Numbered from the stretch's first letter, positions 37,296-45,277 are shown. The stretch is 64,000 nt of DNA from VRUE01 sp963714155 (GCA_963714155.1 OY970236.1:1860001-1924000); one strand, 5' to 3'. The notes: generated from the letters alone by a model not told the origin. Numbers and translations: made by a program.

Positions 37296-38324
37296 TCAGC
37301 CAAAGAAGACCTCAGCCTCGCTGTAAAGCGACTCCGGAACGGTCTTCAGCTCAGCAGTCGCCTCGCTCAAATCGACCAGCTCGATGTCCGTCCCCCGCAA
37401 CGCCGTCATCTTGCCCCAGTCCCCAGCATCGGCGGCATCGATCGCATGCAGCCCGAACCGCGTCGCCAGCACCCGATCAAAGGCCGTTGGTGTGCCGCCC
37501 CGCTGGACGTGGCCGAGCACCGTCGCCCGCGCCTCCTTGCCGGTGCGCCGCTCGATCTCACCCTCGAGCCAGTGCGCGATGCCACCCAAGGCCACGTGGC
37601 CAAACTGATCGAGCTTCTCGTTTTTGGTCTCGGGCATGCCGCCGACCGGCTGGGCGCCCTCGGCGACGACGAGGATCGGCGCAAACTGATGCTCGAAGCG
37701 GCGGCCGACGAACTGACAGACCCGGTCGAGATCGAAGGGCAACTCGGGGATCAGAATCACGTTGGCGCCGCCGGCGAGACCGGCATGGAAGGCAATCCAG
37801 CCGGCGTGGCGACCCATCACCTCGACGATCAGCACCCGGTGGTGACTGTCCGCAGTCGTGTGCAGACGGTCGATCGCCTCCATTGCGATGTTGACCGCGG
37901 TGTCGAAGCCGAAGGTGTAGTCGGTGGCGCCGAGGTCGTTGTCGATCGTCTTCGGCACGCCGACGACCGGCAGGCCGCGCTCGGCGTGCAAGCGCGAGGC
38001 GGCGCCGAGCGTGTCCTCGCCGCCGATCGCGATCAGCCCGTCGACCCCTTCGGCCGCGAGGTTGGCGAGAAGCCGCTCGGGACCGCCCTCCTCCTTGAAC
38101 GGATTGGTCCGCGAAGCGCCGAGGATCGTTCCCCCGCGCGGCAAAATCCCCCTCACCTCGGGCACGCCGAGCGGGCGGCTGTCTCGCTCCAGCGGCCCGC
38201 GCCAGCCGTCGCGATAGCCGATGAACTCGTGACCGCTGTGTTCGACTCCCTTGCGCACGATCGCGCGGATCACCGCATTGAGGCCGGGGCAATCTCCACC
38301 GCCGGTGAGCACGCCGATCCGCAT
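37296..38324 (-). CDS. pfkA: 6-phosphofructokinase, group III type
   Basis: Phosphorylates fructose-6-phosphate in glycolysis. The 342 residues contain GVLTGGGDCPGLNAVIRAIV, the active-site PKTIDNDLGATDYTFGFDTAVN, MGRHAGWIA and a C-terminal substrate loop LGHVQRGGTPTAFDRVLATRFG. In place of GGDGS, the donor-binding loop reads GGEDTLG, and PK (not PG) precedes TIDND. These residues are found in group III actinobacterial enzymes, some of which use PPi and others ATP, so the phosphoryl donor cannot be fixed from sequence. Length and order of motifs are normal. The gene starts divergently from the methyltransferase. Confidence 0.95.
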   Translation of the reverse strand: MRIGVLTGGGDCPGLNAVIRAIVRKGVEHSGHEFIGYRDGWRGPLERDSRPLGVPEVRGILPRGGTILGASRTNPFKEEGGPERLLANLAAEGVDGLIAIGGEDTLGAASRLHAERGLPVVGVPKTIDNDLGATDYTFGFDTAVNIAMEAIDRLHTTADSHHRVLIVEVMGRHAGWIAFHAGLAGGANVILIPELPFDLDRVCQFVGRRFEHQFAPILVVAEGAQPVGGMPETKNEKLDQFGHVALGGIAHWLEGEIERRTGKEARATVLGHVQRGGTPTAFDRVLATRFGLHAIDAADAGDWGKMTALRGTDIELVDLSEATAELKTVPESLYSEAEVFFG

Positions 38325-38403
38325 CGACCTCAGGTTAGCCGTGACGGGGAGCGCCTACCCGTTAGGTTCGTTCGAGCCGATCGAGCGAGAGAAGGGACGG
38401 ACG

Positions 38404-39219
38404 ATGAGCGACCCGGTGGATATGCAGGCGCTGCGCGCGGCGGGACAGAAGACCTGGTCGGAAGGCGACTTTGCGGTGGTCGCCGCGATCGTGATGATGG
38501 CCTCCGAGGAACTGGTCGAAGCGCTCGACGTCGTTCCCGGTGAGCGCGTGCTCGACGTTGCTTGCGGCAGCGGTAACGCGGCGATCGCCGCCGCGCGGCG
38601 CTCGTGGGGTGGCGTGACCGGCGTCGACTTCGTTCCGGCCCTGCTCGAGCGAGCGCGCGAGCGCGCCGCCGCCGAGCGCCTCGACATCGAGTTCGTCGAG
38701 GGCGACGCGGCCGACCTGCCCTTTGCCGATCGGGACTTCAACGTCGTCGCCTCGGTCTTCGGCGCGATGTTCGCACCTGACCAAAAGCAGGCGGCCACCG
38801 AGCTGCTGCGAGTCTGCACGCCCGGCGGCCGCATCGGCATGGCGAACTGGGTCCCGGATGGCCCCGTCAGCCAGCTCTTCGCCCTCGTTGCCAAACACGT
38901 GCCACCGCCGCCCGGGTTCACGCCACCCGTGCTCTGGGGGACCGAGGACCACGTGCGCGAGCTCTTCGGCGACGGGATAAACGATCTGCGCTTCGAGCGC
39001 AGGGTGTCACGCCAGGCGTTCAGGTCGATCGATCACTACTTGGAAATCTTCCGCACCTACTTCGGCCCGATCAAGCTGGCATTCGACCGAGTCGGACCAG
39101 ACGGAGAAGCCGCCTTGGAGGCGGACCTGCGAGAGCAGCTGGAGAAGTGCAACACGGCCGGAGACCGTGCCTTCGTGATCGAACCGGAGTACCTGTTGGT
39201 GACCGCGACCCGCGCCTAG
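38404..39219 (+). CDS. SAM-dependent class I methyltransferase
   Basis: A UbiE-like small-molecule methyltransferase fold, 271 residues. Motif I VLDVACGSGNAAIAAARR (65-82), the acidic GVDFVPALLERARERAAAE, and FVEGDAADLPFADRDFNVVASVFGAMF are the SAM-binding elements. The substrate is unknown. ATG is chosen because AAGGGA lies eight bases upstream. The gene converges on the ArsR-family regulator; they end only seven bases apart. Confidence 0.92.
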   Translation: MSDPVDMQALRAAGQKTWSEGDFAVVAAIVMMASEELVEALDVVPGERVLDVACGSGNAAIAAARRSWGGVTGVDFVPALLERARERAAAERLDIEFVEGDAADLPFADRDFNVVASVFGAMFAPDQKQAATELLRVCTPGGRIGMANWVPDGPVSQLFALVAKHVPPPPGFTPPVLWGTEDHVRELFGDGINDLRFERRVSRQAFRSIDHYLEIFRTYFGPIKLAFDRVGPDGEAALEADLREQLEKCNTAGDRAFVIEPEYLLVTATRA

Positions 39220-39226
39220 TAGGGCC

Positions 39227-39814
39227 CTAGGTCTTCGCTTTCGGCACCTCGAAGAGGAGCATCGACCCCGAGGCCTTGAGCAGGTCCTCCCCGGACTCGG
39301 CGGCGCGGTTCATGCTTCGCGCCTGGATATCCAGAAGCTCGTCCGCCGCCCGCTGGATCAGCTCAGAGGCTTCCTCCCAGCCCTGTCCATCAACGTCAAG
39401 CAACGTCCGCCCTAGATAGATATCTGGTTGGGCGACGAGAGTGCCGGCCTTCGCCGCTTTAACGAAGTCACCCAGGGTCTGTTGCATGACCTGACCGCAG
39501 TTGTCCTCCTGCAGGGGCCGGGGCAGCCGTTCCCAGGCGCGCTTGTCGATCAGCGTTCGAGTTGTTGCCCGGTAGAAGTGCTCCGTAGCGCCGCGTCGTG
39601 GCTTTTCTCGGACCAGTTCGATCAGCTTCCATTCTCGGAGCAGCTTGACGTGGTAGCTCAGGTAGCGAACGTCAAGCCCAAGCTCGTCTGCCAATTCCGA
39701 GGGACTTGCCGTTCGTTCGGTGAGGATGGTCAGGGCCTCACCTCGGGCCGGATGAGCGAAGGCCTTTCCCACGAGCTCGCTACTGGACTTCGTCTTGGTT
39801 CTCGGCATCGACAA
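39227..39814 (-). CDS. ArsR-type winged-helix regulator with extra C-terminal domain
   Basis: The N-terminal 90 residues are an ArsR-type HTH (AFAHPARGEALTILTERTASPSELADELGLDVRYLSYHVKLLREWKLIELVREKPRRG) followed by a beta wing. The next 105 residues form a helical domain (QTLGDFVKAAKAGTL, EEASELIQRAADELLDIQ) of unknown ligand. No metal-binding CxxC is present, so it is not a metal sensor of the SmtB type. Similar proteins in actinobacteria regulate varied stress genes. Targets are not evident; the divergent region on its upstream side contains the small ORF at 39989. Confidence 0.85.
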   Translation of the reverse strand: MSMPRTKTKSSSELVGKAFAHPARGEALTILTERTASPSELADELGLDVRYLSYHVKLLREWKLIELVREKPRRGATEHFYRATTRTLIDKRAWERLPRPLQEDNCGQVMQQTLGDFVKAAKAGTLVAQPDIYLGRTLLDVDGQGWEEASELIQRAADELLDIQARSMNRAAESGEDLLKASGSMLLFEVPKAKT

Positions 39815-39988
39815 GACCTCATTTCTAACCGGATTTCCTGAGTGTTCTACATCTTCAAATTAAAGCGGACCTGGCGGAACCTTTTCAACAAGCAGTGGGG
39901 ATAGCTCCACTACTGGAACTTCCTCCACCGGTTGCCGGGTCTAGGCATGGCTACTTCCTTTTTCGCTGACGAAGGGAGGTGAAGCGCT

Positions 39989-40048
39989 ATGAAGGTCTCG
40001 ACGACCGAGGCTGTCGTGCCGCTGCTGAGCGTCACGAAGACCAACTAG
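39989..40048 (+). CDS. Putative 19-residue peptide
   Basis: ATG followed by 18 sense codons and TAG, giving MKVSTTEAVVPLLSVTKTN. The support is the strong Shine-Dalgarno GGGAGGTGA ending eight bases before the ATG, and a terminator hairpin 12 bases after the stop. The peptide is short, Val/Thr/Leu-rich and neutral. It could be a leader, a secreted signal or a RiPP-like precursor, but no maturation enzyme or transporter is next to it. An alternative GTG inside the ribosome binding site would open a different frame. Codon bias cannot be judged at this length. Confidence 0.4.
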   Translation: MKVSTTEAVVPLLSVTKTN

Positions 40049-40060
40049 TCGGCGCTGGTT

Positions 40061-40111
40061 GGCCTCCGCCGTCGACTCTGCGCGGAGGCCGACCTCGCCC
40101 ACGACCGGGCG
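40061..40111 (+). terminator. Hairpin pair after the 19-codon ORF
   Basis: GGCCTCCGC (40061-40069) pairs with GCGGAGGCC (40082-40090), followed by CGCCC/GGGCG (40096-40111). The two adjacent stems may terminate transcripts from both directions: the 19-codon ORF on one side and trpA plus the small membrane protein on the other. Confidence 0.5.
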
Positions 40112-40129
40112 GGACCTACGAGAGGCCCG

Positions 40130-40279
40130 CTAGGACTTGGGCTGCAGGACGCGGATCGAGGCGCCGATGATCAGGATGCCGAAGAAGATCAAGCCGGCGA
40201 CGCCGCCGCCCTGACCGAAAACGGCGTAGCCAACGGTCGTGGTCGCGAGGGCGAGAAAAAGTGTGATCACCATTCCCAT
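40130..40279 (-). CDS. Small integral membrane protein, 49 residues
   Basis: Begins MGMVITLFLALATTTVGYAV and continues with two hydrophobic segments, the second GLIFFGILIIGASIRVL ending in a short basic tail (QPKS). ATG at 40279 (or the second ATG two codons on) opens a frame of 49 sense codons closed by TAG at 40132-40130. It follows trpA by 36 bases on the same strand and is likely the last gene of the trp transcript. No family is recognised. Membrane-protein codon composition (few polar residues, clear helices) supports a real gene. Confidence 0.65.
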   Translation of the reverse strand: MGMVITLFLALATTTVGYAVFGQGGGVAGLIFFGILIIGASIRVLQPKS

Positions 40280-40315
40280 GCGGGCGGCATCCTATCCATT
40301 CAGGCGGCTGCGGTC

Positions 40316-41182
40316 TCAGCTCGTAAGGGCAGCGCGTGCCTCGCGCAGGAAGCTGCCAACCGAGTCGGCGGCGGCATCCGGGCTTCCCGCCTCACCAGCG
40401 GCACGGACCAGCCGGCTGCCGACGATGACGCCGTCAGCGACCTCGCCGACCTGGGCGGCCTGCTCGGGCGTGCCGATGCCGAAGCCGACCGCAACCGGGA
40501 CCTCGGTCTCGGCCTTCGTAGCCACAACCAGATCGCTCAGCTCCGCCGGCAGCTCGTCGCGCTCGCCGGTGGTTCCTACGGTCGAGACGACGTAGACAAA
40601 CCCCTGCGCAACGTCGCAGATTCGCCTCCGCCGCGCCGCCGGCGTGGTCGGCGCGACCAACGGCACCAGGGCCAAGCCGGCAGCGGCAAAAGCCGCGCGC
40701 ACGGGCTCCGCTTCCTCCAGTGGCAAGTCGGGAACGATCGCCCCCGCCGCGCCCCCGGCAAGCGCCCGTTCGGCAAAGGCCTCGGCCCCACCCTGCGCCA
40801 GCACCATGTTGGTGTAGACCATGAAAACGACCGGCACCCGGGTCGAGATCGCCTCACAAATTTCCATTGCGGACTCCAGGGTCGCCCCGGCCTCAAGCGC
40901 AGCAGTTGCTGCAGCGTGAATAGTCGGTCCATCGGCCAGCGGATCGGAAAAGGGCACCCCAAGCTCGACCAGATCGGCCGATTCGGCATACGCCTCGGCA
41001 ACCGCAAGCGCTGTCTCCGGGTCGGGATACCCGGCCATCATGTAGGGCATCAGCGCAGCTCGGCCCTGCTCTTGCGCAGCTTGGAACGCCGCTGCAATCC
41101 GAGCGACTCCGGAAGCTGCCGCCGGGCTGGGAGCCAGGGGGTGACTCGACAGAGCCTCCCCGCTGTTGCTCTGGCGAGTCAC
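40316..41182 (-). CDS. trpA: Tryptophan synthase alpha subunit, with start inside a palindrome
   Basis: Cleaves indole-3-glycerol phosphate to indole. The 288 residues contain RIAAAFQAAQEQGRAALMPYMMAGYPDPET, ELGVPFSDPLADGP with the catalytic Asp, GLALVPLVAPTT and GFGIGTPEQAAQVGEVADGVIVGS. The family normally starts at about SRIAAAF; here an N-terminal extension of roughly 20 residues (SNSGEALSSHPLAP...) precedes it, and no in-frame ATG, GTG or TTG lies between. The only reasonable start is GTG 41182-41180, inside the palindrome, with GGGAG seven bases upstream in the same arm. Confidence 0.95.
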   Translation of the reverse strand: MTRQSNSGEALSSHPLAPSPAAASGVARIAAAFQAAQEQGRAALMPYMMAGYPDPETALAVAEAYAESADLVELGVPFSDPLADGPTIHAAATAALEAGATLESAMEICEAISTRVPVVFMVYTNMVLAQGGAEAFAERALAGGAAGAIVPDLPLEEAEPVRAAFAAAGLALVPLVAPTTPAARRRRICDVAQGFVYVVSTVGTTGERDELPAELSDLVVATKAETEVPVAVGFGIGTPEQAAQVGEVADGVIVGSRLVRAAGEAGSPDAAADSVGSFLREARAALTS

Positions 41183-41194
41183 CCCCTGGCTCCC
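41129..41194. repeat. Palindromic element, core family C, at the trpA start
   Basis: Perfect 20-base arms (41129-41148 and 41175-41194) enclose a 26-base loop. The loop reads, on the minus strand, GAGCAACAGCGGGGAGGCTC, which also occurs in the element inside prmA. The right arm contains trpA's GTG start and its likely ribosome binding site. The last bases of trpB resemble an arm (GGGAGCCGAGGGGTGACTC against GGGAGCCAGGGGGTGACTC). Confidence 0.95.
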
Positions 41195-41216
41195 TTCACG
41201 CCGCTATTGCGGAGAG

Positions 41217-42401
41217 TCACCCCTCGGCTCCCTTCGCGTCGGTCCACTCCAAAACCTCGGCCAGATCCTTGTCTCCTCGCCCGCTGAGGCAGACCACGTC
41301 GTATCCATCCCCCGCGCCGGAGTTCTCCAGGAACCAGGCGATCGCGTGCGAGGACTCCAGCGCCGGGATGATCCCCTCCAACCGCGTCAACGTGGAGAAA
41401 GCGGCAAGCGCCTGCTTGTCGGTGACCGCGAAGTAGCTCGCCCGCCCCGTGTCGCGGAGATGGGCGTGCTGGGGACCGACCCCGGGATAGTCGAGCCCGG
41501 CTGAGATCGAGTGCGCCTCGATGATCTGCCCCTCCTCGTCGGCCAGGACGGAGGACAGCGAGCCGTGCAGGACGCCGGTGCTGCCTTTGCCCAGCGAAGC
41601 GCCGTGGCGGTCGGTATCGACCCCCTCCCCCGCCGCCTCGACCCCAATCAGCTCAACCTCTGAGTCATCGATGAAAGGGGTGAAGATCCCGATCGAGTTG
41701 GACCCACCGCCGACGCAGGCGATCACACGCGCCGGCAGCGCGTCCTCAGCGGCCAGCGCCTGCTCGCGCGCCTCGTCGCCGATCACGCGTTGCAGGTCAC
41801 GAACAAGCGCCGGATAGGGCGCCGGGCCGACGGCGGAGCCGATTATGTAGTGGGTCGTCTCGACTTCTGCCACCCAATCGCGGATCGCCGCGCTGCTGGC
41901 CTCCTTCAGTGTCCGCGCGCCCGCCTCGACCGGGACGACCTCGGCGCCAAGCAGACCCATCCGCTCGACGTTCGGTCGCTGGCGGCGAATGTCCTCGGAG
42001 CCCATGTAGACGACGCACTCGAGGCCGAGCAGGGCACAGGCGGTCGCAGTGGCGACGCCGTGCTGACCGGCGCCGGTCTCAGCGATCACCCGCGGCTTGC
42101 CCATGCGCTCGGCGAGCAGCGCCTGGCCGATCGCGTTGTTGATCTTGTGGGCGCCGGTGTGGGCGAGATCCTCTCGCTTGAGGTAGACACGGCGGCCGGC
42201 CTTGGCCGAGAGGCGATCGGCAAGGTAGAGCGGCGTCGGGCGACCGATGAAATCGCGATGCAGCAGGCGCAAGCGCTGGTTGAAGGCGGGGTCGACCCGT
42301 GCCTCGCTCCAGGCAGCACTCAGCTCATCGAGCGCCGCGATCAAAGTCTCCGGCACGTAGCGCCCCCCGTAGGGGCCAAATCGCTCCTCGACCAGGCTCA
42401 T
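41217..42401 (-). CDS. trpB: Tryptophan synthase beta subunit
   Basis: PLP enzyme joining indole and serine. The 394 residues show the TrpB N-terminus (RFGPYGGRYVPETLIAALDEL), the PLP lysine in REDLAHTGAHKINNAIGQALL, and the ETGAGQHGVATATACALLGLECVVYMG and CVGGGSNSIGIF segments. The C-terminus (SGRGDKDLAEVLEWTDAKG) is normal. Its start overlaps trpF by four bases. It is classic TrpB1 in form, paired with trpA. Confidence 0.98.
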   Translation of the reverse strand: MSLVEERFGPYGGRYVPETLIAALDELSAAWSEARVDPAFNQRLRLLHRDFIGRPTPLYLADRLSAKAGRRVYLKREDLAHTGAHKINNAIGQALLAERMGKPRVIAETGAGQHGVATATACALLGLECVVYMGSEDIRRQRPNVERMGLLGAEVVPVEAGARTLKEASSAAIRDWVAEVETTHYIIGSAVGPAPYPALVRDLQRVIGDEAREQALAAEDALPARVIACVGGGSNSIGIFTPFIDDSEVELIGVEAAGEGVDTDRHGASLGKGSTGVLHGSLSSVLADEEGQIIEAHSISAGLDYPGVGPQHAHLRDTGRASYFAVTDKQALAAFSTLTRLEGIIPALESSHAIAWFLENSGAGDGYDVVCLSGRGDKDLAEVLEWTDAKGAEG

Positions 42402-43033
42402 GCCGGGCTGACGCTAGCGCCCTTGGCCGCCTCGAAGAAGGCAGCCATCGCGGCGTGATCCTTGCGCCCGGGCTCCGCCTCGACCCCGCTGGCCACATCG
42501 ACGGCGTAGGGGTGCGTGACGGCAATCGCTTCGGCGACGTTCTCGGGCCGCAATCCGCCGGCGACGATCGCCGGAATCTCGGAACGATGCTGGCGCAACA
42601 GCCCCCAGTCAAAGCTTTCGCCGGTCCCGCCCCAGAGGCCCTTGCCGCGCCGGTCGAAGAGGTGGAAGTCGGTCCGGAAGGCCTCCGCCCCGTGCACCTC
42701 AGCGCCACTGGCAACGTGAATCGCCTTGATCACCTTCACCCCCGTGCGCCGCGCTACCTCAGCGCAGAACTGCGGCCCCTCGGCCCCATTCAGCTGCACC
42801 ATCGTCAGCCCGGCACCCTCGACCGCCTTGGCGACTTCCTCCAGCTCCGGATTGACAAAGACCCCGACAACCTCGCACTTGCGCCTATAGGCAGCGCAGA
42901 TAGCAGCCGCTTCGTCAGCAGGACAAGCCCGAGGGCTCTTCTCGTAATGGATCAACCCGATCGCCCAAGCCCCGAGCAGCACCGCCTCGGCCGCATCGTC
43001 CAAGTTCGTGATCCCGCAGATCTTCACGCGCAT
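42398..43033 (-). CDS. trpF: Phosphoribosylanthranilate isomerase
   Basis: Amadori isomerisation step of tryptophan synthesis. The 211-residue barrel has VKICGITNLDDAAEAVLLGAWAIGLI, the conserved Cys in KICG, VGVFVNPELEEV, VQLNGAEG, LLFD-like HLFDRRGKGLWGGTG and VDVASGVEAEPGRKDHAAM with the catalytic Asp. A stand-alone trpF, separate from trpC, argues against the PriA-only arrangement found in many actinomycetes and fits deeper lineages. A palindrome lies between it and htrA. Confidence 0.97.
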   Translation of the reverse strand: MRVKICGITNLDDAAEAVLLGAWAIGLIHYEKSPRACPADEAAAICAAYRRKCEVVGVFVNPELEEVAKAVEGAGLTMVQLNGAEGPQFCAEVARRTGVKVIKAIHVASGAEVHGAEAFRTDFHLFDRRGKGLWGGTGESFDWGLLRQHRSEIPAIVAGGLRPENVAEAIAVTHPYAVDVASGVEAEPGRKDHAAMAAFFEAAKGASVSPA

Positions 43034-43084
43034 ACGCCCCAGGGTACGGGAGCTAGCCCGGCAGCAATCTCGTGCAGGCCTGGG

Positions 43085-43160
43085 GAGCGCCGGGCGGCAC
43101 TTCCCAAAACACTCCAGCGAGGCTCCCGCCGAGCGTTTTGGGAAGTGGCGCCCGGCGCTC
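43085..43160. repeat. Palindromic element, core family A, 3' of htrA
   Basis: 26-base arms (43085-43110 and 43135-43160, one mismatch) enclose a 24-base loop containing GCGAGGCTCCCGCCGAGC. The same loop occurs at 56540-56563 and 57548-57571. The arms end CAAAAC/GTTTTG next to the loop. The element starts 15 bases past the htrA stop codon. Confidence 0.95.
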
Positions 43161-43174
43161 TGCCGCCCTACACG

Positions 43175-44395
43175 CTATTCAGCAGATTTCGGACGAACGC
43201 CGAGAGTGACGTCGACGTCCTTCGTTTCGTTGTCGCCGCGCAGCAAGGTCAGTTCCATCTTGTCGCCCGGCTGGGCTCCGTTGACGGCGTCGATCACTTC
43301 TTCCATCGACTCAACCGGCTTGCCGTCGACTTCGGTGATGATGTCGCCGCCGAGGGTGACTTTGGCGCCTTCGATCGTCGCATTGGTGTCGCCACCCTCG
43401 ATGCCGGCCTTGTCGGCAGGGCTGTCCTTGACCACTTCGTTGACGAGGATGCCGTGGTCGACCGGCAGTTTCAGCGCCTTGGCCAGCGCCGGGGTGATGC
43501 TGCCGCCGCTGATGCCGATGTAGGCGTGCTTGACTTCGCCGTGCTCTTCGAGCTGTTCGACGACTTCGCGGGCGGTGTTGATCGGTACAGCGAAGCCGAT
43601 GCCGACGTTGCCCTCGCTGCCGCCGCCGGTCTGAATCTGGGAGTTGATCCCGATCACCTTTCCTTCGGCGTCGATCAGCGGGCCACCGGAGTTGCCGGGG
43701 TTGATCGCCGCGTCGGTCTGGATCACGTGCGAGATCGAGAAGCCGTTGGGGGCCTGGATCTGGCGCTGCAGGGCGGAGACGATGCCGGCGGTCACCGTTC
43801 GGTCGAGCCCAAAGGGGTTGCCGATCGCGACCACCGAGTCGCCGACCTGCACCTGGGCGGAGTTGCCGAGCTCGAGCGGGTGCTGCTGGTCCGCCGGCAC
43901 GTCGATCTTGAGCAGGGCGACGTCGGTTGCCGGGTCGGTGCCGACCACTTCCGCCTCGTGCTCGGTATCCGATGAGCCGAGCCTGACCTCGACCTTGCTC
44001 GCGCCTTCGACCACGTGGTTGTTGGTGACGATGTGGCCTTCGTTGTCGATCAGGAAGCCCGAGCCGGTGGCGATTCCACCGCCGCGCGATTCTTCTTCTT
44101 CGCCGAACGGGTTGAACGGCGAAGACGATTCTTCCGCCGGCTCGGTCGATTCGATGAAGGCAACTCCCGGTCCGTCGTTGCGGTAGATCTCGTTGACCGT
44201 GTTGGTGTCGCTGTCGCTGCTTTCGGTGTTGGCAACCGGAGCACTACTGAGCGGCGCCGCGATCGTCGTCGTGGTGTGGTCACCGGTATCGAGCAAACCG
44301 GTGGCGATGGCAATCGCGCCCAAAACCGCAACCACGGCGCCGCCGAGCAGTGCCGAGCCAAACGATGTGCGAAAGAAGCGACGCATTGGGAGCAC
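43175..44395 (-). CDS. HtrA/DegP-like serine protease with C-terminal PDZ domain
   Basis: A membrane-anchored quality-control protease, 406 residues: one N-terminal helix (SALLGGAVVAVLGAIAIATGLL), a Ser/Thr-rich linker, trypsin-like domain with His in VTNNHVVEGASKVEV, Asp in TDVALLKIDV and Ser in DAAINPGNSGGPLID. Then follows a PDZ domain (GGDIITEVDGKPVESMEEVIDAV). It lies in the middle of the trp operon between trpC and trpF, an unusual place. The function is folding/stress control; there is no direct tie to tryptophan. Confidence 0.96.
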   Translation of the reverse strand: MLPMRRFFRTSFGSALLGGAVVAVLGAIAIATGLLDTGDHTTTTIAAPLSSAPVANTESSDSDTNTVNEIYRNDGPGVAFIESTEPAEESSSPFNPFGEEEESRGGGIATGSGFLIDNEGHIVTNNHVVEGASKVEVRLGSSDTEHEAEVVGTDPATDVALLKIDVPADQQHPLELGNSAQVQVGDSVVAIGNPFGLDRTVTAGIVSALQRQIQAPNGFSISHVIQTDAAINPGNSGGPLIDAEGKVIGINSQIQTGGGSEGNVGIGFAVPINTAREVVEQLEEHGEVKHAYIGISGGSITPALAKALKLPVDHGILVNEVVKDSPADKAGIEGGDTNATIEGAKVTLGGDIITEVDGKPVESMEEVIDAVNGAQPGDKMELTLLRGDNETKDVDVTLGVRPKSAE

Positions 44396-44456
44396 TGTAG
44401 GCAGCCTCTCTCAGCGCTGTCTAAACGAGCCGCAAGCCGAGCCTAAATTCTCGCGA

Positions 44457-45275
44457 TCAGGGCAGCCGGTGCTCGCGCGTGGCGTCATCGGCACCGGTCA
44501 GCTCACGAGCCTTTGCCTCAGGATCAGGAGCGGTCATCAGGGCGCCGCCGATCAACACCGCATCGACCCCGACCCGGTCGAGCTCTTCCAGCTCCTCGCG
44601 CGAGGAGATGCCGCTCTCGGCGACGACCGTCTTGCCGGCGGGCACGTCGGTAATCAGCTCGTAGGTGGTCGAGACGTCGACCGTGCCGGCGTCGAGATCG
44701 CGGTTGTTGATCCCGATCACGTCAGCATCGAGCTCGAGGGCGCGCTGCAGCTCCTCGCCATCGTGGACCTCGACCAGGCAGTCGAGGTCGAGCCCGCGGG
44801 CGAGCTCGTACATCTCGCGCAGCTGGCGATCGTCGAGCGCACGGACGATCAGCAGCACCGCGTCGGCGCCGTTCACCGCCGCCTCGTAGAGCTGGTAGGG
44901 GTCGACGATGAAGTCCTTGCGCAGGATCGGCAGGTCGCAGGCGGCCATCGCCGCCCGCAGGTCGTCCAGGGAGCCGCCGAAATGGCGCTCGTCGGTGAGC
45001 ACCGAAAGTGCCGCGGCGCCACCGCGCTCGTAGGCCTGCACCTGCTCGGTCACGTCAGCGGCAGCGGCGATGTCGCCGGCGCTGGGCGAGCGCCGCTTGA
45101 ACTCGGCGATCACCGAGAGGCCGGGGCGCACCAGCGCCTCGCTGAAGGGCCGGTCCTCACCGCGTGCGGACAGGCGTGACTCGAGGTCCGCCTGGGGGAC
45201 CTGGTCGCGGCGCTTGTGCACCCCTTCCCGTGCTACCGAGATCAGCTGCTCGATCATTGCCACTTGACCGGCCAA
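44457..45275 (-). CDS. trpC: Indole-3-glycerol phosphate synthase
   Basis: Ring closure step of tryptophan synthesis. The 272 residues form a TIM barrel with SVIAEFKRRSPSAGDI, LPILRKDFIVDPYQLYEAAVNGADAVLLI, LVEVHDGEEL, VIGINNRDL and VAESGISSREELEEL. The catalytic Lys and Glu of the barrel are all present. The gene is separated from trpD by only two bases. It is not fused to trpF. Confidence 0.98.
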   Translation of the reverse strand: MAGQVAMIEQLISVAREGVHKRRDQVPQADLESRLSARGEDRPFSEALVRPGLSVIAEFKRRSPSAGDIAAAADVTEQVQAYERGGAAALSVLTDERHFGGSLDDLRAAMAACDLPILRKDFIVDPYQLYEAAVNGADAVLLIVRALDDRQLREMYELARGLDLDCLVEVHDGEELQRALELDADVIGINNRDLDAGTVDVSTTYELITDVPAGKTVVAESGISSREELEELDRVGVDAVLIGGALMTAPDPEAKARELTGADDATREHRLP

Positions 45276-45277
45276 GC

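Larger units (their letters stand above)
39815..40129. other. 315-base region with a putative 19-codon gene and terminator; no longer gene seen
   Basis: This stretch lies between the ArsR gene start and the small membrane protein. It is less GC-rich at its left end (39825-39880, for example CTACATCTTCAAATTAAAG) than its surroundings, consistent with a promoter for ArsR on the minus strand. The short ORF at 39989 and a hairpin at 40061-40090 are the only ordered features I can support. Confidence 0.5.

Noticed and set aside
39979..40170. Alternative 63-codon frame over the 19-codon ORF
   Set aside because: Its GTG start lies within the ribosome binding site itself, the translation is Arg/Pro-rich like a random GC frame, and it runs through the hairpins.
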